Assembly: GCA_036380735.1 (NCBI GenBank)
Contig: DASVEE010000014.1
Coordinates: forward strand, 1-64,000
Direction: 5' to 3'
DNA: 64,000 nucleotides
Source of the DNA: DASVEE01 sp036380735
GTDB taxonomy: Bacteria > Acidobacteriota > Thermoanaerobaculia > Gp7-AA8
Under the pieces are notes generated by a model that was not told where the DNA came from, made no database searches, and was given only the letters and a program-made list of their open reading frames with translations. The position numbers and the translations under genes were made by a program. Below, one piece after another: positions 61,553-64,000 of the stretch. Within the stretch, counting starts at the first letter, position 1; every line of letters begins with the position of its first letter.

Positions 61553-63294
61553 AAGGGTTCCCGCTCGCTCTCATCGCTCTCCTCACGATTTCCCCGGCGG
61601 TCGCGCAGCAGCCGCCTGCACCGGCACCGGCGAAGGCACCGGCGTACCTCGAAACGTTCGAGGTCCGCATCCACAACCTCGACGTCGTGGTCACGGACGC
61701 CAAAGGCAAGCCGGTCTCCGGCCTGACGAAGGACGACTTCATCGTCACGGAGAACGGCACGCCGCAGTCCGTGACGAACTTCTCCGCCTTCGGCGCGTCC
61801 GAGGGCGTGGCGAACACGGGCGACCAGCCGCCGCCGAAGAAGGTCGTCTTCTTCATTGACGAGATGTCGCTCCACCCCAGCTCGCGGTCGAAGCTCCTCA
61901 AGAACGCCATGTCGATGCTCGACGCGGTCGCGCAGCCGGGCGACCAGGTCATGGTCGCCACGCCGTTCCGCACCCCGAAGATCGTGCAGACCTTCACCAG
62001 CGACAAGGAAGCGATGCGCAAAGGGCTGCAGGAGGCGATGGAAAGCTCGCAGTCGCGCCTCAACACGCAGGCCGCGAACGAGCTCCGCTTCCTCAACACG
62101 CAGCTCTCCATGATCACCGGCAAGGGCGAAAACGACTACGAGCTGCGGCGGCAGGTGCGGCGCATCTTCACCGACCATACGCGCCGCCGTGTCGAGCAGC
62201 GCCTCGGCGAGCTCTACTCCTTCGTCGGCACCCTCGGCGCGATGGAAGGGAAGCGCATCATCGTCCTCGTCACCAGCAGCCTCTCCGCGACGCCGGGTCT
62301 CGAAGCGTGGGCCGACGAGCGCAGCAAGAACGCAAAGCTGGTCGCACGCACGGCCTCGGGCGGCCAGACGAAAGAGACCGAAAAGACGGTGATCTTCGAG
62401 GAAGCGGAGGCGCTGCCGATGCCGTTCGAAGGCGCCGGCGTCGTCGACACGAACGTCGACTACGTCGATCTGCGCCCCGACATCCTCGCCCTCGGCCGGC
62501 GCGCCGCCGCCAACGGCGTCACCATCTATTCGCTCTTCCCCGACATGCACATCGACGCCAACATCGAGGCCAATGTCGATCGCCGCGCCAGCGCCACCGG
62601 CCAGCCGCTCTCGCAGGCCATCTTCCCGGCGATGATCGAGAACACGCAGCGCACGATCTCCATCCTCGCGCAGACCACCGGCGGCGCCACGTTCCGCGGC
62701 GACGGCAACATCGACGACGCGTTCCGCACCATCAGCACCGATGTGCAGAACTACTACTCGCTCGGCTATCGCGCCAGCGGCAGCGAAGGGGCGCCGCGCG
62801 CCGTCACCGTCAGTGTCAAGGGACGCAACGACCTGAAAGTGCGCACCCGCAGCGACGTCGTCGGCAACTCCTACGACGCATCGCTGAGCGACCTCGTCGT
62901 CGCGAACCTCGTCGTCCCGAATCCGGTGAACGAGCTCTGGATCGCCGCCGAAGCCGGCACCGTCGCTCGCGAAGCGCGCAACACCGTCGTCATTCCGCTG
63001 ACCGTGCACGTCCCGATGCAGCGGCTCACGTTCCTGCCGGACGGCGACGTCTGGCGCGCGAAGTTCAGCGTCCACTACGCCGCCTCGGGCGAGAAAACCG
63101 ATTTCTGGTCCGGCCACGATCGCGAACAGACCATCGAGCTGACCAGGGACGAATACGAGTTCCGCAACTCCCGCGTCTTCACGTACGGCTCGCGGTTGCG
63201 CGTGTCGCCGGGCAAGTACCGCCTGGCAGTCGGCGTGATGGATGAGACGTCGCGCCAGACGGGATTCCAGACGATCGAGGTGGCGGCGCAGTGA
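61549..63294 (+). CDS. Secreted VWFA-related protein 2 (acidobacterial type)
   Basis: 581 aa, paralogue of the preceding protein over its whole length: signal peptide (LALIALLTISPAVAQ), a Pro/Ala linker, FEVRIHNLDVVVTDAKGKPV, VVFFIDEMSLHPSSRSKLLK, RRAAANGVTIYSLFPDMH, ATFRGDGNIDDAFRTISTDV and PGKYRLAVGVMDETSRQTGF. The MIDAS is again replaced (DEMSLH). Translational coupling (ATGA) to the first gene suggests a joint complex or duplicated function. Confidence 0.85.
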   Translation: MKGFPLALIALLTISPAVAQQPPAPAPAKAPAYLETFEVRIHNLDVVVTDAKGKPVSGLTKDDFIVTENGTPQSVTNFSAFGASEGVANTGDQPPPKKVVFFIDEMSLHPSSRSKLLKNAMSMLDAVAQPGDQVMVATPFRTPKIVQTFTSDKEAMRKGLQEAMESSQSRLNTQAANELRFLNTQLSMITGKGENDYELRRQVRRIFTDHTRRRVEQRLGELYSFVGTLGAMEGKRIIVLVTSSLSATPGLEAWADERSKNAKLVARTASGGQTKETEKTVIFEEAEALPMPFEGAGVVDTNVDYVDLRPDILALGRRAAANGVTIYSLFPDMHIDANIEANVDRRASATGQPLSQAIFPAMIENTQRTISILAQTTGGATFRGDGNIDDAFRTISTDVQNYYSLGYRASGSEGAPRAVTVSVKGRNDLKVRTRSDVVGNSYDASLSDLVVANLVVPNPVNELWIAAEAGTVAREARNTVVIPLTVHVPMQRLTFLPDGDVWRAKFSVHYAASGEKTDFWSGHDREQTIELTRDEYEFRNSRVFTYGSRLRVSPGKYRLAVGVMDETSRQTGFQTIEVAAQ

Positions 63295-63393
63295 TGGGGA
63301 ATGGGACTCATGGGACGAATGGGACCGATGGGGCTGCGCCACGCCGGTCTTTGTCCTATGAGTCCCATCTGTCCTACAGGTCCTATCGGTCCT
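63295..63393. repeat. 9-bp palindromic array between VWFA paralogues 2 and 3
   Basis: 5' arm AATGGGACTCATGGGACGAA with one more unit; 3' arm GTCCTATGA, GTCCCATCT, GTCCTACAG, GTCCTATCG. It runs into the start of the third paralogue. Confidence 0.9.
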
Positions 63394-63395
63394 GG

Positions 63396-64000
63396 TTGCT
63401 GATCATCGTGCTGCTGGCCATCGCCGCACCAGCGCTGGCCGCGCCGCGCCGCATCATCTTTCTGATCGATGAAATGGCGCTGCACTCCGCCACGCGTTCG
63501 CGCATCATGAAGCACGCGCTGACCGCTCTCCGCGAGGGCGACGAGGCCATGATCGTGCTGCCGTATCACGCCGTGAAGATCGTGCAGCCGTTCACGACCG
63601 ACCGTGAGGCGTTGCAACGCGGCCTCCGGAAAGCAATGGAGCTCAACGACGCCTCGCTCAACACGAAATTCGTCCGCGAGCTGCGCCTGCACACGCGCCG
63701 CATGGAGGCGGTGGACGCCAATCCGAGCGACTACGCGCTGCGCGAGCGTACGGAACGGGTGATGAACGAGGCTACGTCAGCGCGCGTCGGCGACCGTCTC
63801 GCCGAGCTCGAAAAATACGTCCGGCAACTCGGCGCGCGTGAAGGGGAGCGCATCCTCGTCTTCTTCACCAGCGACCTCTCGGCCGCGTCCGATGCCGTGG
63901 AGGCGCTGGCCGCCGCGGCGAAGGCGCGCGGCGTCAGCCTCTACACGATCGTGCCCGACTTCAACCCCGACGACAGCATCGCGCCGGCGCTGCTGTCGGA
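63396..64000 (+). CDS. Secreted VWFA-related protein 3, runs off the window
   Basis: 3'-partial. A signal peptide (LLIIVLLAIAAPALAAP) leads directly into RRIIFLIDEMALHSATRSRI, the VWA-like part of the two upstream paralogues. The 70-100 residue N-terminal module (VRIHNLDVVVTD) is missing. Conservation continues through AMIVLPYHAVKIVQPFTTDR and GERILVFFTSDLSAASDAVE. No ATG lies in frame; TTG 63396 or GTG 63408 could start it, the frame being open back into the 9-bp array. Length and C-terminus are unknown. Confidence 0.7.
   Translation, partial: MLIIVLLAIAAPALAAPRRIIFLIDEMALHSATRSRIMKHALTALREGDEAMIVLPYHAVKIVQPFTTDREALQRGLRKAMELNDASLNTKFVRELRLHTRRMEAVDANPSDYALRERTERVMNEATSARVGDRLAELEKYVRQLGAREGERILVFFTSDLSAASDAVEALAAAAKARGVSLYTIVPDFNPDDSIAPALLS

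Overview
This 64 kb window comes from the chromosome of a GC-rich, diderm (Gram-negative-type) bacterium, most likely an Acidobacteriota member. Three consecutive secreted proteins at the right end carry the VWFA-related module typical of Acidobacteria. The window also has an Oar-like TonB-dependent receptor and a second barrel protein, both with an N-terminal carboxypeptidase-regulatory domain. TonB, BamD, a CpoB-like protein, KdsA and KdsB show an outer membrane with LPS. No rRNA, tRNA or CRISPR array was recognised.

Layout: 0.1-3.6 kb, a GCS/amidoligase-like gene, tonB and a small three-gene operon that includes a 43-aa membrane protein. 3.7-9 kb, a sigma-54-type response regulator with an altered GAFTGA motif, metK, a polytopic membrane protein and kdsA. 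9.2-19 kb, a secreted beta-helix protein, pyrG, kdsB, an exported sugar-binding-like protein, aroF and pyk. 19.4-25.7 kb, an accessory stretch: a barrel protein, a 929-aa SEFIR/TIR-STAND-TPR protein (defence candidate), a small secreted protein and a PHP phosphoesterase. 25.8-37 kb, housekeeping: lon, PASTA protein, rpe, bamD, cpoB-like, a cyclic-nucleotide-domain protein, def, an oxidoreductase, a CorC/HlyC protein and era. 37-52 kb, TonB-dependent receptor, sulfatase-fold/TPR lipoprotein, an spmA/spmB-like pair, APC permease, D-aminoacylase-like lipoprotein, lysA, thyA-folA, MFS transporter, a secreted I9-domain protein and a TMEM175-like channel. 52.5-54 kb, an intact IS1182-type insertion sequence. 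54-64 kb, an M1 aminopeptidase, gamma carbonic anhydrase, aspS, aroB and the VWFA-related triplet.

The most striking feature is non-coding. Gene gaps are filled with palindromes built from short tandem repeats. One family has a 9-bp unit (ATRGGACNN on the 5' arm, the reverse complement on the 3' arm) and occurs at 15 loci. Four further families have 7-bp units (GTTGTCC/G, GGGCTCA, AATTCGA, GAACGCA), and an 88-bp GC-rich palindrome occurs twice. The 9-bp arrays occupy 7 of 10 convergent gaps and none of 11 divergent gaps. They often contain the stop codons of flanking genes and sometimes nest inside each other. In two genes (aroB and the PASTA gene) a 7-bp array has been captured as a shared C-terminal tail. 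The insertion sequence sits inside one copy of the 88-bp palindrome, whose empty site can be rebuilt from the sequence.

Many genes lack a Shine-Dalgarno site and instead have a TANNNT box 6-14 bp before the start codon. Several divergent pairs have touching or overlapping start codons. Both observations suggest common leaderless transcription.
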